From positions 1-11,260 of the forward strand of contig DEST01000045.1 in assembly GCA_002361365.1 (NCBI GenBank): a stretch of DNA of 11,260 bases, read 5' to 3'. This document shows positions 1-6,701 of this stretch, piece after piece. Every line of letters starts with the position of its first letter. The first letter of the stretch is position 1. Under the pieces are notes generated by a model. That model saw nothing but the letters and a program-made list of their open reading frames with translations, searched no databases and was not told the DNA's origin. Both the position numbers and the translations under genes were made by a program. Origin of the DNA: Alphaproteobacteria bacterium UBA3307 (GTDB taxonomy: Bacteria > Pseudomonadota > Alphaproteobacteria > RF32 > CAG-239).

Positions 1-38
1 CCTTCTCCGCCTTCTAATGTAATAAATTTGCCGCGCAT
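1..38 (-). CDS. tmk: Thymidylate kinase, N-terminal fragment (runs off window)
   Basis: Twelve codons plus two bases are present, reading leftwards from an ATG at 38 and cut by the window edge. The translation MRGKFITLEGGE, with a probable Gly next, matches the start of thymidylate kinase: a short beta strand leading into the P-loop, whose GxxGxGKS/T continuation would lie outside. The enzyme phosphorylates dTMP to dTDP in the cytoplasm. It starts 9 bases after the dacA stop, so it is probably co-transcribed with dacA and rlpA; tmk following a PBP5 gene is an arrangement I recall from alphaproteobacteria. The ribosome binding site is weak (AGG at 45-47). Identity rests on a very short stretch plus context. 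Other P-loop proteins could begin similarly, but the TLEGGEG pattern is typical of Tmk. Confidence 0.75.
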   Translation of the reverse strand, partial: MRGKFITLEGGE

Positions 39-47
39 TTCAAGCCT

Positions 48-1193
48 CTATTTAGCTCCAAACAGAAAATATTTTAAATTTGCCCAAAATCTACCAGCCA
101 AACCTACCTTAGCAACGTCATTGGCAGCAATAAGCGGAACTTCTAACGGCTTTTGTTCAGCAATTTCAATTTTCAGCATACCTATAGTGTCTCCTTTTTT
201 TATTGGTGCTTTAATCGGCTCATCAAATTCCGCGGTGGTTTTGATATTATCCGTCTGGCTGTTATGAACTGTTTTTATTACTTTTTGTGCAACAGCCATA
301 TCTACCGTTGGCTCTTTACCATACCATACTTTGGCCGTAGTCACAATCTGCCCGGCATCAAACATTTGAATGTTGGAAAATTCTCTAAATCCCCAACTCA
401 TTAAACGTTCACTTTCTTCGGAGCGTTCTTTGTTGCTGTTCATACCGCTCATCACGCCGATGAGTCTGCGTCCGTCCTTAATTGCTGATGCTGCCAAACA
501 AAAACCGGCTTCTTCCGTATGTCCGGTTTTTAATCCGTCAGCTCCGCTCATAGTATATAATAGCGGATTACGATTGCCTTGTTTGATGTTATTATATTTA
601 AATTCTTTTTCTTTGAAATAAGCATATAAATCCGGAAATTCGCTGATAATATGCTGTGATAAAATTGCCAAATCTTCCATAGACATTTTTTGGTCCGGAT
701 GAGGCAAACCGGTAGAATTGGCAAAACTACTGTGTTTTAATCCCAACTCTTGAGCTGTTTTGTTCATCAATAAGGCAAAATCCTCTTCTGTTCCGGCTAT
801 ATTTTCTGCCACGACAATACACGCATCGTTGCCCGACTGAATTACAATTCCCTTAATCAAATTTTCAACACTTACATTATCGCCGATTGAAAGAAACATT
901 GTAGAACCGCCGGTTGCCGCACCACCTTTGCGCCACGCATTTTCACTTACCGAAAAAGTATCGTCAAGTTTGATGCTGCCGTCTTTGATTTTGCGCATTA
1001 AAATATATACAGTCATAAGCTTGCTCATAGATGCCGGCGGTACAGCTTCCGTTATATTTTTTTCAAACAAATATTCTCCGGTTGCAAAATCCATTAAAAT
1101 AGCATTACGCGCTGTCGTTTCAAACGCATTTGCTTGTATTGCTGCGAAGATGCTGCATAATAAAGCTGTTGTACCGAATTTATTTAATTTCAT
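48..1193 (-). CDS. dacA: D-alanyl-D-alanine carboxypeptidase, PBP5 family
   Basis: This 381-residue periplasmic serine peptidase removes the terminal D-Ala from peptidoglycan pentapeptides, limiting cross-linking. A Sec signal peptide ends near ANA (residues 21-23). The penicillin-binding catalytic motifs are all present and well spaced: SMSK at 55-58 (nucleophile Ser55, base Lys58), SGN at 120-122 and KTG at 222-224. A PBP5-type C-terminal beta domain follows at roughly 270-360. The last 15 or so residues, rich in Trp, Phe, Leu and Lys, resemble the amphipathic helix that holds PBP5 proteins to the inner membrane. Length is normal for the family. Its Shine-Dalgarno overlaps the rlpA stop, so translation is probably coupled to rlpA. 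E. coli has several paralogues (dacA, dacC, dacD), so the symbol marks the family rather than a proven orthologue. Confidence 0.95.
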   Translation of the reverse strand: MKLNKFGTTALLCSIFAAIQANAFETTARNAILMDFATGEYLFEKNITEAVPPASMSKLMTVYILMRKIKDGSIKLDDTFSVSENAWRKGGAATGGSTMFLSIGDNVSVENLIKGIVIQSGNDACIVVAENIAGTEEDFALLMNKTAQELGLKHSSFANSTGLPHPDQKMSMEDLAILSQHIISEFPDLYAYFKEKEFKYNNIKQGNRNPLLYTMSGADGLKTGHTEEAGFCLAASAIKDGRRLIGVMSGMNSNKERSEESERLMSWGFREFSNIQMFDAGQIVTTAKVWYGKEPTVDMAVAQKVIKTVHNSQTDNIKTTAEFDEPIKAPIKKGDTIGMLKIEIAEQKPLEVPLIAANDVAKVGLAGRFWANLKYFLFGAK

Positions 1194-1198
1194 AATTG

Positions 1199-1204
1199 TC
1201 TCCT
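1199..1204 (-). promoter_or_regulatory. dacA ribosome binding site overlapping rlpA stop codon
   Basis: On the minus strand AGGAGA occupies 1204 to 1199, with the ATG of dacA five bases further on (1193). The rlpA stop TAG (1205-1203) shares its last two bases with this Shine-Dalgarno. The arrangement suits translational coupling, in which ribosomes ending on rlpA restart on dacA. The overlap is seen directly; the coupling is inferred. Confidence 0.75.
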
Positions 1205-2342
1205 ATTTTTGCTCGATTCTTGTTTCATTAAATCCGTAATATTTCAATTTTGCCTGAGTTACTTTTGCCTCTTCTATTCGACTATATGGTCCAACGGAAA
1301 CCCGATATAGTTTCTTTCCATTCGCTTGAGTTGGTACAATATGTGCCGTTCCGTATTCTTTTACTCGCACCAGTTGTTGATGCGCCAATGCATAATTGCT
1401 GAATGCACCGGTATGGATATAATAATAACCACGCATATATTCATATCCGCCGGAAGATTTAGCGGTTTGTGTTCCTGCTTTTTGCGGATTTTCTGCTGCT
1501 TTAGCATAAATTCCCTGATTTTCAGACACTTTTACTTCATTACCGCTCATAACACCAAGAGAACCGGAGCGTATTTCACCATTTTTGGAAGCAGCACTAC
1601 CGTAAACTGCCGGTTCTGCTGTTTGTCCGGTTGGTGTATAAGTGCCTGTAGAAATTTTTTTACCGCCGGCCTCGGCATAAATTGCCGCTTCATCAGCTTT
1701 TTGCACTTCAGCGGAAATTTTGCGTCTTTCTTCAGAAGATTCATACAAAGACGGTGCCGGAGAAAATGTTTCTTCTGCATCAGGAGAAACATTGCCGGTC
1801 AACATTGCTTCTTTAAGCTGTTTACTTTCCTTAGCCATAATTTCAACGCGTACTCGAGTTGTTCCCTGTCCCATATATCCGAGCAAAGTTGCACCGCGTT
1901 TAGAAAGGTCAATAATCCGCTCTTTAACATACGGACCGCGGTCATTCACCCGCACTACTATTGAGCGACCGTTTTGTAAGTTTGTCACTTTAACAATACA
2001 TGGCAAAGGCAGAGTGCGATGTGCCGCGGTCAAAGTATTCATATTATATCGTTCTCCGTTGGCGGTTTTTTTACCATTAAAATCTTCTCCGTACCAAGAG
2101 GCCATACCTTCTTCCTTATAATTGTAGTCCTCTTTTGGATAATACCAACGCCCCATTACCTTATACGGCTTACCTATTTTATAAATTCCGCCGTAATCTT
2201 TGATGATTTTTGCTTGGGCTTGCGGCGACATACCGGAAAGTTCGGGCGTGCCGGTAGTACAAGCATTGAGAAACAATATTCCCATCAGCATATTTAATGC
2301 ACATAAATGTTTGATAAAAGATATATGTTTTTTATTATTCAT
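1203..2342 (-). CDS. rlpA: Septal lytic transglycosylase / rare lipoprotein A, DPBB plus SPOR
   Basis: This 379-residue outer-membrane lipoprotein has a lipobox LNAC with the acylated Cys at 28. A double-psi beta-barrel domain spans about 78-169. It contains the RlpA signature ASWYG (81-85), TANGE (93-97), AAHRTLP (106-112) and VNDRGPY (132-138); Glu97, His108 and Asp134 align with residues implicated in catalysis in Pseudomonas RlpA. A low-complexity Ala/Ser/Glu/Lys linker (about 175-305) leads to a C-terminal SPOR domain (about 305-376), which in the family binds glycan strands stripped of stem peptides at the division site. Known family role: cleaving such denuded strands during daughter-cell separation or rod-shape maintenance. 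It lies 44 bases after mltB and 9 before dacA, giving an operon of wall-remodelling enzymes. The start is supported by a modest TTTAGG upstream; Met18 or Met20 would leave too short a signal peptide. Confidence 0.93.
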   Translation of the reverse strand: MNNKKHISFIKHLCALNMLMGILFLNACTTGTPELSGMSPQAQAKIIKDYGGIYKIGKPYKVMGRWYYPKEDYNYKEEGMASWYGEDFNGKKTANGERYNMNTLTAAHRTLPLPCIVKVTNLQNGRSIVVRVNDRGPYVKERIIDLSKRGATLLGYMGQGTTRVRVEIMAKESKQLKEAMLTGNVSPDAEETFSPAPSLYESSEERRKISAEVQKADEAAIYAEAGGKKISTGTYTPTGQTAEPAVYGSAASKNGEIRSGSLGVMSGNEVKVSENQGIYAKAAENPQKAGTQTAKSSGGYEYMRGYYYIHTGAFSNYALAHQQLVRVKEYGTAHIVPTQANGKKLYRVSVGPYSRIEEAKVTQAKLKYYGFNETRIEQK

Positions 2343-2386
2343 TTTGCCTAAACTTACCTTATAATTATGCTATATTAGTCCAAATT

Positions 2387-3685
2387 TTATTTTTTTGCCG
2401 GTTTTCTCTGCGGTGCCGGTACTTTAAAACCGGTTTTTGTATCGTATGCGGCAATTTTACTTAATAATCTGTAATCCGGATATCCATCTTCCGGCAAACG
2501 TGCCTTACGTTGCAAAAACTTTACACTTTCACGCGTAATCGGCCCGAGTTTGCCGTCTTCTTTTATTTTTTTAACAGAAAGTTTGTTGTAAAATTGTTGA
2601 ATTTTTCTGATTTCATCGCTGTTTAGAGTATATTGTTGCGTAGCCTCCAATGGCGTCCATTTTTTATCGGTATCAGCAATATAATCGGCCAAAGTTACCA
2701 CAGCTATTGCATAGTTGTCCGACCTATTCCAAATCATCACACGTTTAAAGTTACCAAACACCAGATATGCAGGCCCTTTACGACCGTCCGGCAAAATAAT
2801 TGAACCTTTCAGCTCAGCATCAAACGGTAATTTTTTACCGGCAAAAGTCAATACCCCGAGTTTTTTCCATTCGCTGACCTTTTTGGTAATTTTACGACCG
2901 ACATCTTTGTAATCAAAATCCCACGGTAATGTTACTCTAGTTCCCCAAGGCTCATCATATTTCCAGCCGAGTCTGGTCAAATAATTTTCAGCTGAAGCTA
3001 AAGCATCGGGAAAAGAATTCCATATATCAGGTATTTTATCACCATCATAATCAACCGCATAGCTGTTATAAGTTGAAGGCATAAATTGAAAATGCCCCAT
3101 TGCGCCGGCCCAAGAACCAAGCATTTTATCTTCGCTCAAATTAGTTTTATCCATAATTTTCAACACATTATAGAGCTCAGATTTAAAAAATTTTGAACGA
3201 CGATTTTTATAACTTAAGTTAGTTAAACTATCTATCAAATGGTGCTTGCCTTTATTTTTCCCAAAGTTTGTTTCCACTCCCCAAAACGATACGATATAAT
3301 TAAGTGGCACATTATATTGTTTTTCTATTTTTGCGTATTTTTTCTTTATATCTTTGTAGTGTTTACGAGCTTCGTTAACTCGTTGTTTATTGACCAAACG
3401 ATTTACGTAAGTACAAGTTGTTAAAACAAATTCAGTTTGCTGTTTATCTAAATTAACAACATCGGGAGCCTTATGATAATAGTTTTTTCCTTTATAAGCT
3501 TTATCAATAGTTTTTTGTGAAATTCCTTTGGCAAGCATTTCACTTTGTAAATTTTTAATAAAAGTAGTCCATTCCGCCGGCGGAGTAATTTTTTCTGTTT
3601 CAGCAGTAGCGGTACACGCTGGTAGACAGATTGAAAATCCACATATTATCAATAGATTAAACAATAAAAAAAGTACTTTTCTCAT
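2387..3685 (-). CDS. mltB: Lytic murein transglycosylase, MltB type with C-terminal peptidoglycan-binding domain
   Basis: The chosen start gives 432 residues. The enzyme cleaves the MurNAc-GlcNAc glycosidic bond with formation of 1,6-anhydroMurNAc. An SLT_2-type catalytic domain covers about 35-330. Glu138 in WGVETNFG matches the MltB catalytic acid, and GSWAGAMGHFQFMPSTY at 190-206 is the conserved substrate-groove block. A PG_binding_1 domain sits near 365-425 (KEDGKLGPITRESVKFLQ), as in the MltB_2 subfamily rather than the shorter E. coli MltB. I start at Met19 of the longest open frame because MRK followed by a hydrophobic core makes a normal signal peptide and GAGGAA lies just upstream; the longer form puts CCEEC in front. 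LPAC at 21-24 resembles a lipobox, but Pro at that position is atypical, so it may be a lipoprotein or simply cleaved near ATA. First gene of the leftward envelope operon. Confidence 0.92.
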   Translation of the reverse strand: MRKVLFLLFNLLIICGFSICLPACTATAETEKITPPAEWTTFIKNLQSEMLAKGISQKTIDKAYKGKNYYHKAPDVVNLDKQQTEFVLTTCTYVNRLVNKQRVNEARKHYKDIKKKYAKIEKQYNVPLNYIVSFWGVETNFGKNKGKHHLIDSLTNLSYKNRRSKFFKSELYNVLKIMDKTNLSEDKMLGSWAGAMGHFQFMPSTYNSYAVDYDGDKIPDIWNSFPDALASAENYLTRLGWKYDEPWGTRVTLPWDFDYKDVGRKITKKVSEWKKLGVLTFAGKKLPFDAELKGSIILPDGRKGPAYLVFGNFKRVMIWNRSDNYAIAVVTLADYIADTDKKWTPLEATQQYTLNSDEIRKIQQFYNKLSVKKIKEDGKLGPITRESVKFLQRKARLPEDGYPDYRLLSKIAAYDTKTGFKVPAPQRKPAKK

Positions 3686-3688
3686 ACA

Positions 3689-3694
3689 TTCCTC
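3689..3694 (-). promoter_or_regulatory. Ribosome binding site deciding the mltB start
   Basis: GAGGAA read on the minus strand lies three bases before the ATG at 3685. It supports the start that opens directly into a signal peptide, over the in-frame ATG 54 bases upstream at 3739. The spacing is slightly short. Confidence 0.6.
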
Positions 3695-3846
3695 ACAACA
3701 TCGATAGCTCATTCTAAACATATTTATTTTAAATACCACAAAAACAAAACATTTATCCCCATATCTGTTTTGTTGTATTTGATATATAATTATTTTCGTA
3801 AAGTAATTTTTGATTTATATTTTTGTATTTTTTTTACATCTAATTC

Positions 3847-3900
3847 TTGACAAACAAATAAAATGTAATTATTTATATCTGATGCTAGCAAATATATAAT
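3847..3900 (+). promoter_or_regulatory. Putative rpoD promoter region
   Basis: The 252-base gap between the divergent mltB and rpoD starts is very AT-rich. It holds a perfect TTGACA at 3847-3852 and a perfect TATAAT at 3895-3900. They are 42 bases apart and so cannot form one promoter. TTGACA would pair at a 17-base spacing only with a weak TATTTA (3870-3875), while TATAAT has only a poor -35 (about 3873-3878). Two overlapping promoters, or one real box and one chance match, are both possible. I find no convincing -35/-10 pair for mltB on the opposite strand, although it too must start in this gap. Confidence 0.45.
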
Positions 3901-3911
3901 CTTTTCAAAGA

Positions 3912-3929
3912 TTAAAAATCGATTTTTAA
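3912..3929. repeat. 18-bp perfect palindrome in the rpoD leader
   Basis: TTAAAAATCGATTTTTAA reads the same on both strands. It ends inside the rpoD Shine-Dalgarno AAGGAA (3928-3933), eight bases before the ATG. It starts 12 bases after TATAAT (3895-3900), so it would lie at the very 5' end of a transcript from that box. It could be an operator or a small leader hairpin hiding the ribosome binding site. In such AT-rich DNA a chance palindrome is also plausible. Confidence 0.5.
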
Positions 3930-3937
3930 GGAACGAA

Positions 3938-6016
3938 ATGTCAGAAAAAAATAATCAAGATTTATATGAGGCGGACAGCGCCGAAGATGCTTTAATTGAT
4001 GCTCCGGCAGTTGCTATTCGCAATTTAATCGCCAAAGGCAAAAAAATAGGATATATCACAATGGAAGAGCTTAATAAAGTTCTCCCTCCTGAAAAATTGT
4101 CTTCCGAGAAACTGGAAGATATAATGTCTAATATTTCAGATATGGGGATTACCATAACTTCTGATTCCGATAATGATGAAAATGAAGATGATTCCGATGA
4201 TTATGCCTATGATGATAATGCTGAAGAATTTGAAAATTCCGGCAATATTGATGTAAAAGACATAAGTCACTCCGATGATCCGGTAAGAATGTATCTTAAA
4301 GAAATGGGGTTGGTTGAACTTCTGTCGCGTGAAGGTGAAATTGCTATATCAAAACGTATTGAGGCCGGCAAAACTGTTATGATTAGCGGTTTATGTGAAA
4401 GCCCTATGACCATTAAAGCTATTTCACAATGGCGTGACCAACTGGAATCCGGAGAATTGCAATTACGTGACATTGTAGATTTAGAAATGATGTTTGGTGA
4501 TGATTCTGAAGCTATGGTTTACGACGATTCGGAAACTCAAGTTGATGATTTGGAAAAAGTCACCAAAGAGCTGAATGAAAAGAATCTTGATGAAATTGAT
4601 GATGATTTGGATACGGATATTGATATCGACGGCGATGTTGATGATGAAATGGAAGATACAGAAGAAAATATCGAATCGCTTGATGGTGAAGAAAACGGCG
4701 AAAATCCGATAGAAGATGAGGAATCTGATGGTGTCGGGCATAATTCAACTTCTGTTTCTACAATGGAAACAATGTTGATGCAACCGGTGTTGGAAACTCT
4801 GACTAAAATTTCGAGCTATTATGATAATTTGCGCAAAGTGCAAGGACAACGTATGGCTACTATTTTATCTGGTCGTAAAATCAGCCCTACTACCGAAAAG
4901 AAATATAATAAGCTCAAAAAGGAATTGATTGAATTGATGAGCTCAATTCATTTGAACAGCGCTCGTGTGGAACAGTTGGTCGAACAGCTTAATGATATGA
5001 ATAATCGCTTACTTTCTCAAGAAGGTAAATTATTACGTTTGGCAATGGGCTGCAAAATCAAACGCGATGAGTTTCTTGATGCTTATCAAAAATCAGAATT
5101 GGAGCCGAACTGGCTGGCAAAAATCTCCCAGAAAAAAGACAAACACTGGAATATGTTTGTTGAAAAGTATAAAGATGAGATTATTGAAATTCGCCAAAAT
5201 GTGGCGCAAATGGCTCAAGAATGTGATTTGCCGATAAGTGAATATCGCAAAATGGTAGAAACCATTAAAAAAGGCGAACGAGAAGCCGAACGTGCAAAAA
5301 AAGAAATGATAGAAGCTAACTTGCGTTTGGTTATTTCTATTGCAAAAAAATATACCAATCGCGGTATGCAGTTTTTAGATTTGATTCAAGAAGGTAATAT
5401 CGGTTTGATGAAGGCGGTTGATAAGTTTGAATATCGCCGTGGTTACAAATTTTCTACCTATGCCACTTGGTGGATACGGCAAGCCATAACTCGTTCGATT
5501 GCCGACCAAGCACGCACCATCAGAATTCCGGTTCATATGATAGAAACAATAAATAAACTAGTGCGTACATCGCGGCAAATGTTGGCTGAAATGGGACGCG
5601 AACCTGTGCCGGAAGAATTGGCTAAGCGACTTTCTATGCCGCTCGAAAAAATTCGTAAGGTGATGAAAATAGCCAAAGAACCGGTAAGTTTGGAAGCTCC
5701 GGTTGGTGATGAAGATGATTCTTCTCTTGGTGATTTTATTGCCGATGAGAGTGCTTTACAACCGTTGGATATGGCGATTCATACTAACCTTAAAGAAACC
5801 TGTTCCAATATTTTAGCTTCTTTATCTCCGCGCGAAGAACGGGTGTTGCGTATGCGTTTTGGGATTGGAATGAACACCGACCATACTCTGGAAGAAGTGG
5901 GTAAACAATTTAATGTCACGCGTGAGCGCATTCGACAAATTGAAGCTAAAGCTTTGCGCAAACTCAAACACCCGAGTCGTTCTAAACGTTTACGTTCTTT
6001 TTTGGACCATTCTTAA
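3938..6016 (+). CDS. rpoD: RNA polymerase primary sigma factor (sigma-70, RpoD)
   Basis: This 692-residue protein directs RNA polymerase to housekeeping promoters. Region 1.1 covers about 13-75, an acidic spacer 76-99, and region 1.2 about 112-147 (DPVRMYLKEMG). A long non-conserved region (about 150-440) holds a very acidic tract (about 185-265) and the alphaproteobacterial-looking block SARVEQLVEQLNDMNNRLL (341-359). Region 2 follows at about 455-527, with NLRLVISIAKKYTNRG, FLDLIQEGNIGLMKAV and FSTYATWWIRQAITRSI. Region 3 is at about 535-615. Region 4 is at about 625-690, with LSPREERVLRMRFG and the helix-turn-helix VTRERIRQIEAKALRKL. Full length implies a group 1 factor rather than RpoH or RpoS. 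The start is supported by AAGGAA five bases upstream. The gene is followed by a hairpin terminator. dnaG, often upstream of rpoD in alphaproteobacteria, is absent; mltB lies there on the other strand. Confidence 0.98.
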   Translation: MSEKNNQDLYEADSAEDALIDAPAVAIRNLIAKGKKIGYITMEELNKVLPPEKLSSEKLEDIMSNISDMGITITSDSDNDENEDDSDDYAYDDNAEEFENSGNIDVKDISHSDDPVRMYLKEMGLVELLSREGEIAISKRIEAGKTVMISGLCESPMTIKAISQWRDQLESGELQLRDIVDLEMMFGDDSEAMVYDDSETQVDDLEKVTKELNEKNLDEIDDDLDTDIDIDGDVDDEMEDTEENIESLDGEENGENPIEDEESDGVGHNSTSVSTMETMLMQPVLETLTKISSYYDNLRKVQGQRMATILSGRKISPTTEKKYNKLKKELIELMSSIHLNSARVEQLVEQLNDMNNRLLSQEGKLLRLAMGCKIKRDEFLDAYQKSELEPNWLAKISQKKDKHWNMFVEKYKDEIIEIRQNVAQMAQECDLPISEYRKMVETIKKGEREAERAKKEMIEANLRLVISIAKKYTNRGMQFLDLIQEGNIGLMKAVDKFEYRRGYKFSTYATWWIRQAITRSIADQARTIRIPVHMIETINKLVRTSRQMLAEMGREPVPEELAKRLSMPLEKIRKVMKIAKEPVSLEAPVGDEDDSSLGDFIADESALQPLDMAIHTNLKETCSNILASLSPREERVLRMRFGIGMNTDHTLEEVGKQFNVTRERIRQIEAKALRKLKHPSRSKRLRSFLDHS

Positions 6017-6024
6017 GTAAAATC

Positions 6025-6048
6025 GGGCAGTTGTAATACTGCCCTTTT
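6025..6048 (+). terminator. Rho-independent terminator after rpoD
   Basis: GGGCAGT (6025-6031) and ACTGCCC (6038-6044) form a seven-base perfect stem with a six-base loop, followed by TTTT. The T-run is short, so some readthrough into the hydrolase gene 24 bases further on is possible. I see no separate strong promoter for that gene in the 55-base gap. Confidence 0.75.
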
Positions 6049-6071
6049 CATTTATAAAGGAAGATAGTATA

Positions 6072-6701
6072 ATGATTATCAGACAAGTTCCTGTTGAGGG
6101 GATTATCACTACAAATGCTTATTTTTATATTGATGAAGTTACTAAACACGGTTTTTTGCTTGATGCCGGTGCCGAAGCGGAAAAACTGTTGCAAATTGTT
6201 GCCGATAATCACTGGACAATTGAAAAAATATTACTTACTCACGGTCATTTTGACCATATCGGTGCAGTTGCAAAAATATCTTCAATTCTTAAAATCCCGT
6301 ATTTTGCACACAAACAAAGCAGAAAATATCTTTCCGACCCGCAATATAATCTTTCGGAATATTTTGGCTCACCGATAATTCTTAATAATTTTCAACCGCT
6401 TGATGATAACGCGGTTACAAGCCTTGAGGTAAATTCTGATATAAAATTACAACTTATGCATACTCCCGGGCATACGCAAGATTCATCTATATTCTATGAT
6501 ACCGCCAATCATTTAGCATTTGTTGGTGATACCATATTCAAAAACAGCCGCGGCCGAACCGATATTCCGGGAGGAAATGATACACAGCTATTACAAAATA
6601 TTACTAACAAAATCCTTACATTGCCTGATGATACCATCCTCTATTCTGGGCATACCGAACCAACAACCGTTAAAGCGGAAAAACGGCATTATGTTTTATA
6701 A
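6072..6701 (+). CDS. Metallo-beta-lactamase-fold hydrolase, glyoxalase II-like (YcbL type)
   Basis: This 209-residue cytoplasmic protein has no signal peptide. The metal-binding set is complete: THGHFDH at 56-62 (His57, His59, Asp61, His62), His134 in TPGHT, Asp153 in VGDT and His194 in SGHTEP. GRTDIPGG (161-168) is characteristic of the short YcbL/GloB-like branch. That branch lacks the C-terminal helical domain of true glyoxalase II, and here too the protein ends soon after the last His. A dinuclear zinc or iron centre and thioester or related hydrolysis are likely, but the substrate cannot be told from sequence. The usual GHGP/GHGE around the last His is GHTEP here. The Shine-Dalgarno AAGGAAG lies before the ATG. 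The stop abuts the stop of the convergent DUF2130 gene with no base between. Confidence 0.9.
   Translation: MIIRQVPVEGIITTNAYFYIDEVTKHGFLLDAGAEAEKLLQIVADNHWTIEKILLTHGHFDHIGAVAKISSILKIPYFAHKQSRKYLSDPQYNLSEYFGSPIILNNFQPLDDNAVTSLEVNSDIKLQLMHTPGHTQDSSIFYDTANHLAFVGDTIFKNSRGRTDIPGGNDTQLLQNITNKILTLPDDTILYSGHTEPTTVKAEKRHYVL

Noticed and set aside
1326..1964. Long plus-strand open frame of 212 codons opposite rlpA
   Set aside because: It is antisense to a well-supported gene, has Cys/Phe/Ser-rich composition typical of reversed coding sequence, and shows no ribosome binding site or domain.
2343..2386. Possible promoter between mltB and rlpA (TAATATA/TATAAG-like sequences)
   Set aside because: No -35 at an acceptable spacing; AT-rich sequence gives such boxes by chance, and an operon explains expression.
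2426..2437. 12-bp palindrome AAAACCGGTTTT
   Set aside because: It lies inside the mltB coding region, where ordinary codons explain it, and it has no T-run at a gene end.
3686..3739. N-terminal extension of mltB by 18 codons
   Set aside because: It places a Cys-rich polar stretch before the signal peptide and has no better ribosome binding site than the internal ATG at 3685.
4481..4748. Overlapping minus-strand open frames opposite the acidic part of rpoD
   Set aside because: Asp/Glu-rich GAT/GAA codons read backwards give Ile/Phe- or His-rich frames with no stops. This is a composition artefact.
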